A stretch of DNA of 64,000 bases from Firm-13 sp037143795 (lineage in GTDB: Bacteria; Bacillota; Clostridia; Saccharofermentanales; Saccharofermentanaceae), in NCBI GenBank assembly GCA_037143795.1, contig JBAWXZ010000012.1:51771-115770 (forward strand), in the 5' to 3' direction. Positions 8,542 to 17,374 of the stretch are shown piece after piece. The translations under genes and the position numbers were made by a program. Position 1 is the first letter of the stretch; the number at the start of each line of letters is the position of its first letter. The notes beneath the pieces were generated by a model. It did not search any database and was not told the origin of the DNA. It saw nothing but the letters and a program-made list of their open reading frames with translations.

Positions 8542-9228
8542 ATGTATTTTTCCTTTAAGAATAATTCCTATATAGCCATTATCGGAGATATGAAAAACTC
8601 CAAAATAATGAATGACAGAAATAGCGTACAGAAGAGACTGAAGAATATACTTAACGGAGTTAATGAAAAATACAGCAAGGATATTTCGGCCAAATTCATG
8701 ATTACCCTTGGCGATGAATTCCAGGGACTGCTGCATGACGGGGGTCATGTAATGCACATTATAGAAGAGATTCAAAGGGAAATGCATCCGGTAGAAATTC
8801 GCTTTGGCATCGGAGTCGGTCCGATAACTACAGAAATTAATTTTGAAATGGCAATTGGAGCGGATGGACCGGGATACTATAAAGCAAGGCAGGCAATTGA
8901 ATTTTTGAAAGACAATGAGCAGAAAAATATGACGCATGCCTCCGATATCAGAATTGAAGTTGACGGGGATAATGAAGCTGCATCTGCAATGATGAACACT
9001 GTGTTATCGCTTTTAACATTTGTAAAAGCCAATTGGACAGACAGGCAGCGGGAAATTATCCGGGATACGATGAAGTACGGGGATAGTCAGGCAAAAAGCG
9101 CCGGCAGACTGGAAGTCGCCCAGTCTTCTATTCAAAGGGGACTCAAAAGCGCGAATTTCTATGTATATAGAGATGCCATTGATACACTCTCAAGTGTATT
9201 GATGGAGATTAGGAGAGAAGATGTTTAA
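8542..9228 (+). CDS. SatD family protein
   Basis: A 228-residue protein of the SatD family, first noted in an acid-stress operon of Streptococcus mutans. Biochemical function is unknown. Recognisable features are the opening YIAIIGDMKNSKIMNDR, the conserved ITLGDEFQGLL block (residues about 55-65) and FGIGVGPITTEIN, which resemble a nucleotide-cyclase-like fold. The C-terminal part (about 155-215) looks like a helix-turn-helix (DTMKYGDSQAKSAGRLEVAQ), so the protein may bind DNA as well. RBS AGGAGG and ATG are clear. It overlaps the next gene by 8 bases, a pairing that recurs in Firmicutes. Confidence 0.8.
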   Translation: MYFSFKNNSYIAIIGDMKNSKIMNDRNSVQKRLKNILNGVNEKYSKDISAKFMITLGDEFQGLLHDGGHVMHIIEEIQREMHPVEIRFGIGVGPITTEINFEMAIGADGPGYYKARQAIEFLKDNEQKNMTHASDIRIEVDGDNEAASAMMNTVLSLLTFVKANWTDRQREIIRDTMKYGDSQAKSAGRLEVAQSSIQRGLKSANFYVYRDAIDTLSSVLMEIRREDV

Positions 9229-9976
9229 GGAATATTTCATCCTGCTGCTGCTGGCGCATGTTATTGGAGATTTCTATTTTCAGACCGGCTATATGTCAAA
9301 AAGAAAAGACAGCAGTATGAAGTGGGTATTAGCACACAGCCTTTTCTACTGGCTGAGTACCATGCTGGTATTATGTCTGTGTTTTTCATTGAACATTTTT
9401 GTATTGGGAACCGCAGCAGCAGCATTACATGCCATTATTGATATTCTGAAATATCAGTATGTAAAAAAGTTAAGGAAGGGCAGCAGAATCAACGCCGGCA
9501 TAGACCGGAACATATTTTTTGCAGATCAATTGCTGCACATAATATGTCTGATATTCATTGCATACATCGCCGTCCTGCAGAATATCCCGTTCCGTTTTTC
9601 CAGCCCGGTTCTTGGCTTTTTTGGAATTGTTAAGATTGACGCGCTTGCCTTTGTTTGCTGGGCAGCTGCCTTACTCATAATACACAAACCGGCCAATATA
9701 CTTATTTCCAAAATTCTGACTATCTACAAACCGGAAAACAAGGACGACGAGAACAAGAAAGACAACAATGCGGGTAGATTCATAGGCACCATTGAGCGAA
9801 TTATCATTCTGATATTCCTGTCAATCGGCCAATATGCAGCTATTGGTCTGGTACTTACAGCCAAATCCATTGCCCGCTATGACAAAATATCCAAAGAGAA
9901 AGATTTTGCCGAATACTATCTGATCGGGACATTGATCAGTACGTTAGCGGTTATTGTGGTGTCGTTTATTTTATAA
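9221..9976 (+). CDS. DUF3307 family membrane protein
   Basis: A 251-residue polytopic membrane protein. The first 75 residues carry the DUF3307 signature (LLAHVIGDFYFQTGYMS, then WVLAHSLFYW and ALHAIIDILKY), with His/Asp residues inside membrane segments. About six to seven hydrophobic segments in all; a short charged loop (NKDDENKKDNN, about residue 175) separates the halves. It starts inside the end of the SatD gene, so the two are probably translationally coupled and functionally linked, but no activity is known. Confidence 0.78.
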   Translation: MFKEYFILLLLAHVIGDFYFQTGYMSKRKDSSMKWVLAHSLFYWLSTMLVLCLCFSLNIFVLGTAAAALHAIIDILKYQYVKKLRKGSRINAGIDRNIFFADQLLHIICLIFIAYIAVLQNIPFRFSSPVLGFFGIVKIDALAFVCWAAALLIIHKPANILISKILTIYKPENKDDENKKDNNAGRFIGTIERIIILIFLSIGQYAAIGLVLTAKSIARYDKISKEKDFAEYYLIGTLISTLAVIVVSFIL

Positions 9977-10026
9977 TGAGCAGAAAGCACGGTACTATGG
10001 AGTACAATCAATCAGGAGGCAGTGTT

Positions 10027-10908
10027 ATGAAGAAGATCGTTCCTCATCTATGGTATGACAAGGATGCATTTGAAGCAGCAAAGTTTTATACTTCGCTTTT
10101 CGAGGATTCGGCGATTGTGCACCACTCGTCGATTAGCGATACGCCTTCCGGTACGGCGGATCTGCTTACCATTGTACTTGCCGGGCAGGAGTTCATGATG
10201 ATTTCGGCTGGCCCCTATTTCCAGTTCACCCCGGCCATTTCGCTGCGCGTTGACTGCGCTACGAAAGAGGAAGTCGATACCCTCTGGAACCAACTGTCCG
10301 TGGGCGGTTCAGCTTTGATGGAGCTCGATTCGTACCCGTTCAGCGAAAGATACGGCTGGACGACGGACCGGTATGGCCTGAACTGGCAGATCATGTATGT
10401 GAAGGATCCGGTTATCCGGCAGAAGATTACACCGACGCTTATGTTTGTCGGGGACCAGTGCGGCAAGGCCGAAGAGGCCATCCGTTTTTATACATCGGTT
10501 TTCAAAAATGCAAAAGTAGGCGAGATGGATCGCTATGGTTCCGGTGAAGAGCCTGACAAAGAAGGCACGGTCCGATACGCGGGCTTTTCACTTGAGGGTA
10601 TGCTGTTTGCAGCAATGGACAGCGCATATGACCATGATTTTTCGTTTAATGAGGCGATCTCATTTGTTGTGTCCTGTGAATCGCAGATGGAAATCGATTA
10701 TTTCTGGGATAAGCTCTCCTACGTTCCTGAGGCCGAGCAGTGCGGCTGGCTTAAGGACAGATTCGGGGTCTCCTGGCAGATCGTACCGGCGGTTATGGAG
10801 GAGATGATGGCATCCGGGGATTCCGCAGCGATGCAGCGAGTTACGGAAGCTTTTCTCATGATGAAAAAGTTCGACATTGCTGCATTGGCGAAGGCGTTTG
10901 AAGGGTAG
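10027..10908 (+). CDS. PhnB-like VOC family protein, two tandem domains
   Basis: A 293-residue protein of the vicinal-oxygen-chelate superfamily, PhnB / 3-demethylubiquinone-methyltransferase-like branch. It has two tandem copies: residues about 3-130 (IVPHLWYDKDAFEAAKFYTS to RYGLNWQI) and 135-265 (ITPTLMFVGDQCGKAEEAIRFY to RFGVSWQIVP). Members of this branch are usually single-domain and of unsettled function, so a specific reaction is not claimed. The ATG at 10027 is chosen because CAGGAGGCA precedes it; the frame stays open further upstream but without a better site. The last ~30 residues form a helical tail. No operon partner is evident. Confidence 0.85.
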   Translation: MKKIVPHLWYDKDAFEAAKFYTSLFEDSAIVHHSSISDTPSGTADLLTIVLAGQEFMMISAGPYFQFTPAISLRVDCATKEEVDTLWNQLSVGGSALMELDSYPFSERYGWTTDRYGLNWQIMYVKDPVIRQKITPTLMFVGDQCGKAEEAIRFYTSVFKNAKVGEMDRYGSGEEPDKEGTVRYAGFSLEGMLFAAMDSAYDHDFSFNEAISFVVSCESQMEIDYFWDKLSYVPEAEQCGWLKDRFGVSWQIVPAVMEEMMASGDSAAMQRVTEAFLMMKKFDIAALAKAFEG

Positions 10909-10970
10909 GTTCCTGGAGATGTGGACGAGCTTGATGAGATAGCCAGGAGTATGAAAGGCAAGATAGAAGT

Positions 10971-12038
10971 ATGAAAAGAATCCGCTGGATTGCCTCTTTA
11001 CTATTTTTGCTTTTTGTCCTGCTGCTTCTTTGTGCCTGCAATAATGATACTTCACAGAAATCGGAAAAAAGCGATGACTCTGCGGCTGAGACAACGCTCT
11101 GGCTGCATCTGCAGATAGAACCAATGATTTATCCTACTCTCGAAAAGCTACTGGACGATACTGATATTGTTATCATCGGCACGGTAAAAGAGACCCTGCC
11201 CGTGGTCCGCCTTACCCAAAGCGACAATGATCTCTGGAAAAGCGCTGTCTGGGAGGAATTCAATGTCACACCCTCTCTGATTCAAGTGGATGAGGTTTTG
11301 TGGAAAGATGCGGGGGATATCACCGCCGGTGATACAATCCGGATTGACCAGATGGGCGGATTTGCCGGCAATGTTAAGGAGACAATCAGCTATATAAAAT
11401 ATCCGGAAGTTGGTTCGAGTTATCTCATGTTCATTACCTTTAATGAAAGCGGCAATACGGATGAGTACCTGACCTATGAGTATGCAAGTGAAGTGCACGG
11501 CTTCATGCAGATAACGGACGGCAAGGTGTATCCGCGGGCAGGCTCGCAGATTTTTGAATCAGGCATCTCTGTAGAAGATGTGAGGCAGGCCCTGGCTCCG
11601 GAGGTAATTCCGGATACGATGCCTGACGACTTTGCAGTGTATTTTGCATTCTGGATAAACCCGGAGCAGAAGAACTTCATTGACACATACACCGGCGGCA
11701 TCCAGAAAGATCTTGTTTTGAATGGGACGCAGCACGGTGAGTTCGGCTCTGAAAAGGGTGACCTCGAGGCTATCTACGCCAAAATGCAGGAACTTTCCAT
11801 TTTTGATCTGTCCGGCAATATTATCAGCGATTCCGTGCAGGTAACGCCCAATGAGTTTTTCCTTATCCGTTATCGGATTAACGGGCATGATTATCAGGTC
11901 TCAGGAGACGGCACAACCGGAATGCTCGACAGTGTGGAAAGTCAGAACCTTCATGCTTTTATGGAATACCTGAAGAATTATATGATTAATACAACGGATT
12001 ACAAAGCAATGCCTGCAGCGGAAGGCGGATATGACTGA
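10971..12038 (+). CDS. Lipoprotein of unknown function
   Basis: A 355-residue protein with a lipoprotein signal (LLLLCACNNDTS, lipobox around Cys21-Cys23). The mature part contains an OB-like beta-rich stretch about 50-160 (DIVIIGTVKETLPV, TIRIDQMGGFAG, YLMFI). Clostridial lipoproteins with similar stretches are annotated only as hypothetical. The C-terminal half has no recognised domain. It follows the VOC gene by 62 bases in the same direction; the RBS is weak (AAAGG about 12 bases upstream). It converges on the LCP gene. Confidence 0.65.
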   Translation: MKRIRWIASLLFLLFVLLLLCACNNDTSQKSEKSDDSAAETTLWLHLQIEPMIYPTLEKLLDDTDIVIIGTVKETLPVVRLTQSDNDLWKSAVWEEFNVTPSLIQVDEVLWKDAGDITAGDTIRIDQMGGFAGNVKETISYIKYPEVGSSYLMFITFNESGNTDEYLTYEYASEVHGFMQITDGKVYPRAGSQIFESGISVEDVRQALAPEVIPDTMPDDFAVYFAFWINPEQKNFIDTYTGGIQKDLVLNGTQHGEFGSEKGDLEAIYAKMQELSIFDLSGNIISDSVQVTPNEFFLIRYRINGHDYQVSGDGTTGMLDSVESQNLHAFMEYLKNYMINTTDYKAMPAAEGGYD

Positions 12039-12073
12039 GGGATTTAGCCTGATGATTCTAAAGGCCAGTTATT

Positions 12074-13123
12074 TCAAGCCCCGTAAATAAACGCCTGTAA
12101 AGCGGGGATCTGTGCATCCCAATTAAGTTTGATGTAATAGGTACCCGAGCTTGTCGAGGTATACATATCAGCGGCCGGGACTGTATATTCAGTCACGTTC
12201 TGGTCGGCATTCAGGGTGAAATTATAAATTTGCCCGGTCAGCTCATCGGCACCCATGTTGGTGCGGATGATGGACAGCATATTATGGCACGCTGTGTACT
12301 GTGTGACGAGGTCCTGCGTACGGAGCTTCTTGAAAACCGCAATTAGAAAGCGGCGCTGCCGTGCGACGCGGTTGAAATCGGAATCAAGCTTCCGTACCCG
12401 GCAAAAAAGCAGGGACACGAAACCGTCCACGTGAATGACACCGGCCTGTGCTTCCGGGCTGCCGTAAATCGTCTGCGCTTCTTTGGCAGTCATTTCAATG
12501 TCGACGCCCCCGATGGCATCGACGGTCGCGCGAAAGCTCTCAAAATCGAGGACGAGGTATTTCTGGATGTCGAGTCCAAAGTTGTAGTTGATGACATTAA
12601 CAGCCTGTCCGGGTCCGCCGTACTGGTAGGCAGCATTGAGTTTGCCCCATTTTCCGGTGGCGGGGAAGTAGGCCTTGATATCACGCATAAGCGAGCTGAG
12701 CTTGATTGTATTGTCCTTCGTATTGATGGAGAGGACACACATACAGTCGGAGCGGTGACCGATGTCGACGCCGTCTCCGCCGTCAATGCCCAGGAGGAGT
12801 ATATTTTCGATATTCGGGTCTTTCTGGGCGACAGGATCGATCGGATCATTGACACCTTCTACGTTAGCGATATTCAGGGGACCTAAGTCCGGCATAGTCG
12901 TCTCGGTCGGCAGCGGCACAGTCTCGGTCGGTACGGGCGTCGGCGTCGACGTCGGAGACGGGGTAGCGGTTGGTGCCACTGTTGTTTCTATTGCTGATGT
13001 TATGGCGGCGGTGGTTTCTACAGGTGTTGATTCCGCCGGCGCGGATTTCGTGCATGAACTGGACAGAATCAACGTGGAGGCGGTAAGGATAGCGAGGACT
13101 CTGGTAAAACGCTGTGTATTCAT
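12074..13123 (-). CDS. LytR-CpsA-Psr (LCP) family wall glycopolymer ligase
   Basis: A membrane- or lipid-anchored LCP phosphotransferase, a family that attaches teichoic-acid-like or capsular polymers to peptidoglycan. A signal/lipobox region (LILSSSC, Cys24) is followed by a Thr/Pro/Ser-rich linker to about residue 80. The LCP domain spans about 105-290: NILLLGID, SDCMCVLSI, LSSLMRDIKAYFP, the acidic VDIEMT, and FCRVRKLDSDFNRVARQR with the conserved Arg/Asp residues. The 349-residue form starting at 13123 is chosen because AAAGGA lies upstream of that ATG and it gives a proper signal sequence. Anchoring by a Cys rather than an N-terminal membrane helix is somewhat unusual for LCP proteins. 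Confidence 0.9.
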   Translation of the reverse strand: MNTQRFTRVLAILTASTLILSSSCTKSAPAESTPVETTAAITSAIETTVAPTATPSPTSTPTPVPTETVPLPTETTMPDLGPLNIANVEGVNDPIDPVAQKDPNIENILLLGIDGGDGVDIGHRSDCMCVLSINTKDNTIKLSSLMRDIKAYFPATGKWGKLNAAYQYGGPGQAVNVINYNFGLDIQKYLVLDFESFRATVDAIGGVDIEMTAKEAQTIYGSPEAQAGVIHVDGFVSLLFCRVRKLDSDFNRVARQRRFLIAVFKKLRTQDLVTQYTACHNMLSIIRTNMGADELTGQIYNFTLNADQNVTEYTVPAADMYTSTSSGTYYIKLNWDAQIPALQAFIYGA

Positions 13124-13382
13124 ATACTTACGTCCTTTCCGAAATGTCATCGACGGGATCTTCTGATATAGAATCTGCTTACGGCAAATGACCGTCTAAA
13201 GGGGATTATACCGCTAAGTTTGATAAAAGCAAAAAAATCGCAGGAACCAAAATGGAAAAAAATTTCCATTAGTCCTTTTTTCTATAGATCAGGATTTGCT
13301 GTGACTGTAATTTGCATACCGCTAATGCTATTCTCAGTAGAGAAGAAATCGGTGAAATAATATTCGAATAACAGGTGAGAAA

Positions 13383-14057
13383 ATGAAAGCAGTTATATTT
13401 GATTTTAACGGGACCATGATTTTCGATACAAAGATGAACGATGTTGCGTGGCGTGAGTTTATTAAAAAATATACCGATAGAGTCGCTACGGATGAAGAAA
13501 TGATTGCATATGTGCACGGGCAGCCCAATACCAATACAATCAGGCATTATATAAATAAGGACCTGACAGATGAAGTAGTGGCAGTATATTCAGAAGAGAA
13601 GGAAGTGTTGTACCGGGCTTTGTGCCTTAAAGAAAAGGAACTGTTTAAGCTCGTTAAAGGGTTGGAACCGCTCCTTGACAGGCTGAAAGGACGCGGGATA
13701 CCATTTACCATTGCAACAGCAGCCAATAAGAATAATGTGGAGTTCTACTTTGAACAGTTTGGACTCTCCAGATGGTTCTCAATTGACAGAATAGTATATG
13801 ATGATGGGACCCTGCCCGGAAAACCGGAACCGGATGTTTATTTGCGTGCATGCAGGATACTGAACAGGGAACCCGAGGACTGCATCGTGGTGGAAGACTC
13901 ACCGGCCGGCCTATTGGCAGCAGAACGTGCAGGTGTTGGCAGGATCATTGCCATGGTTTCAACGTTGGATATAGCAGCCATTAAGAACCAGTCGATGGCA
14001 GATGCATTCATTGAGGATTTTGATGGATTTGAACAAGCTGCCGGATTGGAAGAGTAA
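13383..14057 (+). CDS. HAD-superfamily phosphatase/phosphomutase (beta-PGM-like)
   Basis: A 224-residue HAD subfamily IA hydrolase. Motif I is FDFNGTM (nucleophile Asp7; the usual second Asp is Asn9, seen in a clostridial subgroup), a helical cap spans about 15-85, motif II is ATAANK, motif III has Lys in LPGKPEPD and motif IV is IVVEDSPAGLLAA. The mixed C-cap looks like sugar-phosphate phosphatases or beta-phosphoglucomutase; with Asn9 in place of the acid/base Asp a mutase is less likely. RBS CAGGTGAG precedes the ATG. It lies just before the leftward LacI-type regulator and may or may not belong to that ketose cassette. Confidence 0.82.
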   Translation: MKAVIFDFNGTMIFDTKMNDVAWREFIKKYTDRVATDEEMIAYVHGQPNTNTIRHYINKDLTDEVVAVYSEEKEVLYRALCLKEKELFKLVKGLEPLLDRLKGRGIPFTIATAANKNNVEFYFEQFGLSRWFSIDRIVYDDGTLPGKPEPDVYLRACRILNREPEDCIVVEDSPAGLLAAERAGVGRIIAMVSTLDIAAIKNQSMADAFIEDFDGFEQAAGLEE

Positions 14058-14151
14058 TCGGATTTTGACAGACAATAGGAAGATCAATTCATATAAAAAA
14101 TGAAATATATAATTATGTGATGTGGAATTTGCAGTTACGGCTGATCAGCTA

Positions 14152-15180
14152 TTACTGAATAGTTTCCTTTGTTTCAATGATTATTGGAATCTCAATGTTT
14201 TTTGATGGAGGGGCCTGCTTTTTTACCAGATAATCGAATAATGTTTTAACCAACAGATATCCCTGCAGTTCGGGATTTTGCCCCAATGCGAAATCGACGG
14301 TTTCAGAATTCAATAATTCAATTGTATCCGGTATCAAGTCGTGGCAAATTACTTTTACGGATCCCTGAAGGCCGGCGACACTTAATGCATTACCTACACC
14401 GGCAATACCGCCGCCTGTTATGTATATTCCTTTTAAGTCGGAATATTTGTTGGTAAATTCCAGTACGATTCTGAAAGCATCTTCTTTTCTATCCTGATTT
14501 TCCTGGACATCAACTATTTTGATGCCGGGATATGATTCCTGCATCTTATCCTTGAACCCGCGCAGGCGTTCCTGATGGCATGAAAGATTCCGGGAACTTA
14601 TGATGACACCAACATCTGCGGGTTCCGAAATAAGTTTACCCATAAGACCGGCAGCAGTCCGGCCGCCCTTGTAATGATTCTGCCCAATGAAACATATATC
14701 ATTGATCTCATCGATTTGAGAATTGAAGGTAATTACGGCTATCCCTTTGTCGACTAACAAATTAATCTTATTCTTGACCTGTTTATCATTTATTGGGAAT
14801 ACAGCTATTCCTGAGTACCTTTGATTTTCAAAATCATTTAATATGCTTATTTGCTCTGCCGGTTCTAGAGAACTGAGCATTTTAGTTGTAATTTCTATTC
14901 CAAAATGAATGAATTCATCCTGGGCCTTATGAATTCCGCGAATAATTTCATGTACAAACGGATTGTATTCCGGAGTAAGTATAATGCCGATTTTTATTGG
15001 TTCCTTACTTTGAACCAAGGCTTTTCCAATAAAATTAGGTTTGTAGTTGAGTTCTTTTATAATTTTAAGAACTCTATTTTTTGTTTCTGTTTTTACACCC
15101 GGACGGTCATTTAATACTTTATCTACTGTGCCGCGTGACACATTTGCTAATTCAGCAATTTGCTTTATCGTGATAACCAT
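14152..15180 (-). CDS. LacI-family transcriptional regulator of the ketose cassette
   Basis: A 342-residue repressor-type protein. Residues 1-55 are the LacI helix-turn-helix (TIKQIAELANVSRGTVDKVLNDRPGV) with hinge; residues 60-335 form a periplasmic-binding-protein-like sensor domain (IGIILTPEYNPFVHEIIRGI, PADVGVIISSRN, GIYITGGGIAGVG). The sensor most resembles ribose/simple-sugar binders. GGAGGAAT precedes the ATG. It is divergent from the epimerase operon, and two copies of a TTGTGC-N4-GCACAA operator lie in the shared upstream region, so auto-control plus control of the epimerase operon is likely. The effector is probably the ketose handled by the operon (inference). Confidence 0.92.
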   Translation of the reverse strand: MVITIKQIAELANVSRGTVDKVLNDRPGVKTETKNRVLKIIKELNYKPNFIGKALVQSKEPIKIGIILTPEYNPFVHEIIRGIHKAQDEFIHFGIEITTKMLSSLEPAEQISILNDFENQRYSGIAVFPINDKQVKNKINLLVDKGIAVITFNSQIDEINDICFIGQNHYKGGRTAAGLMGKLISEPADVGVIISSRNLSCHQERLRGFKDKMQESYPGIKIVDVQENQDRKEDAFRIVLEFTNKYSDLKGIYITGGGIAGVGNALSVAGLQGSVKVICHDLIPDTIELLNSETVDFALGQNPELQGYLLVKTLFDYLVKKQAPPSKNIEIPIIIETKETIQ

Positions 15181-15282
15181 GCGCTATTCCTCCGAATAGA
15201 TGTAATTCATATTTAAGATATATGCTCTGAATCGTCTATTCAAGCAACTAGTCCATTTAAAAATAACATACTAACGTATTCG

Positions 15283-15320
15283 TGTCCAGAAAATTGTGCT
15301 CGAGCACAATTTTCTGGACA
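15283..15320. promoter_or_regulatory. Perfect 38-bp palindromic operator O1
   Basis: A perfect inverted repeat with no spacer: left half TGTCCAGAAAATTGTGCTC, right half its exact reverse complement. The core TTGTGCTCGAGCACAA has LacI-family operator form (CG at the dyad centre). It lies about 103 bases upstream of the regulator's start and 172 bases upstream of the epimerase's. The outer arms could also form an RNA hairpin if transcribed. Confidence 0.75.
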
Positions 15321-15414
15321 TCGGATAAGCAGATGAAACAGGAAACAGATTGTATGAAAGAAATAGCATGCAATTTTCGCTCAATATTGCTTGATTGGTT
15401 ACGAATATTCCATG

Positions 15415-15443
15415 TTGCACTAGAAATTCAATGGTGCTATCAT
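15415..15443 (+). promoter_or_regulatory. Candidate promoter of the epimerase operon
   Basis: TTGCAC at 15415-15420, a 17-base spacer and TATCAT at 15438-15443. The -10 differs from consensus at one base and the -35 is weak. The predicted start point (about 15450) lies immediately before the second operator. Confidence 0.45.
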
Positions 15444-15455
15444 GTGGATAAAACA

Positions 15456-15471
15456 TTGTGCACGAGCACAA
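15456..15471. promoter_or_regulatory. Second operator O2, at the transcription start
   Basis: TTGTGCACGAGCACAA matches the core of O1 at 15 of 16 positions. It sits just downstream of the predicted -10 box and 20 bases before the epimerase start, an effective position for repression. Its dyad centre is about 162 bases from that of O1, compatible with looping by a tetrameric or paired regulator. Confidence 0.7.
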
Positions 15472-15491
15472 AATTGAAAGGAAGGCCTAAA

Positions 15492-16355
15492 ATGAAGTAT
15501 GGGACACTTTATTCTTACTGGGGAAATGAATGGAACTGTGACTATTTGGAGACAGCAAAAAAGGTTGCAGGCATTGGGTTTGACATTTTGGAGATCGGAG
15601 CCGGACATCTGCTTGCAATGTCGGATACGGAATTAAGAGAACTTAAAGCACTCTCTAAGGGTCTGGGATTAACATTAACCAGCAATATCGGACCAGGCAA
15701 AGATAAGGATGTTGCATCTTCAGACGCGCTGACGCGTAAGGCTGGTATTGAATACCTGTCGGCTATTATGACAGCTATGGATAAAATTGATTCCAGATCT
15801 TTGGTAGGCGTGCAATATACATATTGGCCCAATGATTTTACAGACCTTGATAAAAAAGCTATATGGGCAAGAGGTGTCGAGAGTGTTAAGACCCTGGGAA
15901 AAGTAGCTGAGAAATATAATATTGAAATGTGCCTGGAAGTTGTAAATCGCTTCGAGACGCATATTATGAATACGTGCGAAGAAGCGATGGCGTTTTGCAG
16001 CGAAGTTGACAACAGGAATGTTAAGATATTATTAGACACATATCATATGAATATGGAGGAGGACAGCATTCCCGAAGCCATACGACTGGCGGGGACAATG
16101 CTCGGCCACCTTCATGTCGGAGAAGGAAACAGAAAGCTTCCTGGAGAAGGGGCACTTCCCTGGAAAGAGATTGGCAAGGCACTCAAAGATATTAACTACA
16201 ATATGGGAGTGGTAATGGAGCCTTTCTATAATACCGGCGGGGAAGTAGGCAGAGATATTCATGTGTGGAGAGATTTAAGCAAGGGTGCCGGAGTTGATGA
16301 GATGAATCGTAGAATAGCGGCATCGCTTCAATTCATAAAAACCCGGTTTGAATAG
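15492..16355 (+). CDS. D-psicose/D-tagatose 3-epimerase family sugar epimerase
   Basis: A TIM-barrel ketose 3-epimerase (287 residues) interconverting C3 epimers such as D-fructose/D-allulose or D-tagatose/D-sorbose in the cytoplasm. The four metal-binding catalytic residues are in place: Glu149 in CLEVVNRFE, Asp182 in LLDTYHMN, His208 in GHLHVGE and Glu243 in VMEPF, matching E150/D183/H209/E244 of characterised psicose epimerases. Similarity runs along the whole chain. The ATG at 15492 is chosen because GAAAGGAAGG precedes it and the N-terminus then aligns with the family; the open frame upstream runs through the operators. First gene of an operon with PfkB kinase and SDR. Confidence 0.93.
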   Translation: MKYGTLYSYWGNEWNCDYLETAKKVAGIGFDILEIGAGHLLAMSDTELRELKALSKGLGLTLTSNIGPGKDKDVASSDALTRKAGIEYLSAIMTAMDKIDSRSLVGVQYTYWPNDFTDLDKKAIWARGVESVKTLGKVAEKYNIEMCLEVVNRFETHIMNTCEEAMAFCSEVDNRNVKILLDTYHMNMEEDSIPEAIRLAGTMLGHLHVGEGNRKLPGEGALPWKEIGKALKDINYNMGVVMEPFYNTGGEVGRDIHVWRDLSKGAGVDEMNRRIAASLQFIKTRFE

Positions 16356-16384
16356 AAAACTGGAAGAGAGGATTTGGTATTCAT

Positions 16385-17329
16385 ATGGCAGAAGTATGGA
16401 TAATGGGAGAAATGCTCGTTGAAATCATGAGACCGACAGAAGGTATCAGTTTGTATGAGGAAGGATTATTCAGGGGACCTTTCCCGAGCGGTGCGCCGGC
16501 CATATTTATTGATACTGTTGCAAGGCTTGGTCACAGCGCCGGAATCATCGGCGGCGTCGGCAGGGATGATTTTGGGAAATGCCTGCTTGACCGCCTTCGA
16601 AAAGATGGGGTTGACTGTTCGCTCGTTCTGGAAAGTGATATGTATGCAACGGGTGTTGCATTTGTAACCTATTTTGCAGACGGTTCCAGAAAGTTTATTT
16701 TTCATATGGGCAACACGCCTGCTGTTGAGGCCAAAGCCCCCTCAGATATTGATTTGGAAGGTGTCAGGTTTTTCCATATTATGGGATGCTCATTAATGGC
16801 ACGAAGCGACTTCGCACAGGAAATTGTCAGGACAATGAGAATGGCACGCAAGCTTGGCGCAAAAATCTCTTTTGATCCCAATATAAGAAAAGAACTGCTG
16901 AAAGACGAGTCCTTTTTTGAAGTGGTAAAAGAAGTGATGGAGAATACGAATATATTTCTGCCGGGTGTTGAAGAACTGCTTCTGATCTCCGGAAAACAGA
17001 CTGTGGAAGAGGCTGTTGCCAGGTCTTTTGAAAATCCGGCGCTGGAAATTCTTGTTCTCAAAAACGGATCAAAGGGATGCACCGTATATTCCAGGACAGA
17101 AACGATTTCTTTGGGTGTATATCCTGTAAAGGCAGTAGATGCTACCGGAGCAGGCGATAGTTTTGACGGAGCTTTTATCTGCGGCCTTTTGGAGAACCTG
17201 GACTTGCTGTCGACAGCCCGGCTGGCTTCTGCTGCCGGCGCTTTGAACACAGCTGCATTCGGACCGATGGAGGGAGATATATCCGTTGATTCGGTGAATC
17301 AAATGATTAATGGCGAAAAAGCAAAATAG
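16385..17329 (+). CDS. PfkB-family sugar kinase
   Basis: A 314-residue ribokinase/PfkB-fold kinase expected to phosphorylate the ketose made by the upstream epimerase (fructose-, tagatose- or allulose-like). The N-terminal substrate site includes GGVGRDDFG (about 58-66). The C-terminal anion hole and catalytic base lie in DATGAGDSFDGAF (about 250-262). NPGVEEL-type and SFDPNIRKEL motifs are in the expected order. The ATG has a weak Shine-Dalgarno (GAGAGG about 13 bases upstream). It follows the epimerase by 29 bases and precedes the SDR by 45, so it is co-transcribed. Exact substrate cannot be read from sequence. Confidence 0.9.
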   Translation: MAEVWIMGEMLVEIMRPTEGISLYEEGLFRGPFPSGAPAIFIDTVARLGHSAGIIGGVGRDDFGKCLLDRLRKDGVDCSLVLESDMYATGVAFVTYFADGSRKFIFHMGNTPAVEAKAPSDIDLEGVRFFHIMGCSLMARSDFAQEIVRTMRMARKLGAKISFDPNIRKELLKDESFFEVVKEVMENTNIFLPGVEELLLISGKQTVEEAVARSFENPALEILVLKNGSKGCTVYSRTETISLGVYPVKAVDATGAGDSFDGAFICGLLENLDLLSTARLASAAGALNTAAFGPMEGDISVDSVNQMINGEKAK

Positions 17330-17374
17330 TAAATGGTTCGGGAAAAGTTATGCGTGTTTATAGGAGATTGAACA

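Noticed and set aside
15282..15491. N-terminal extension of the epimerase frame from a GTG at 15282
   Set aside because: It would run through both operators and the promoter; the family-matching N-terminus and ribosome site place the start at 15492.
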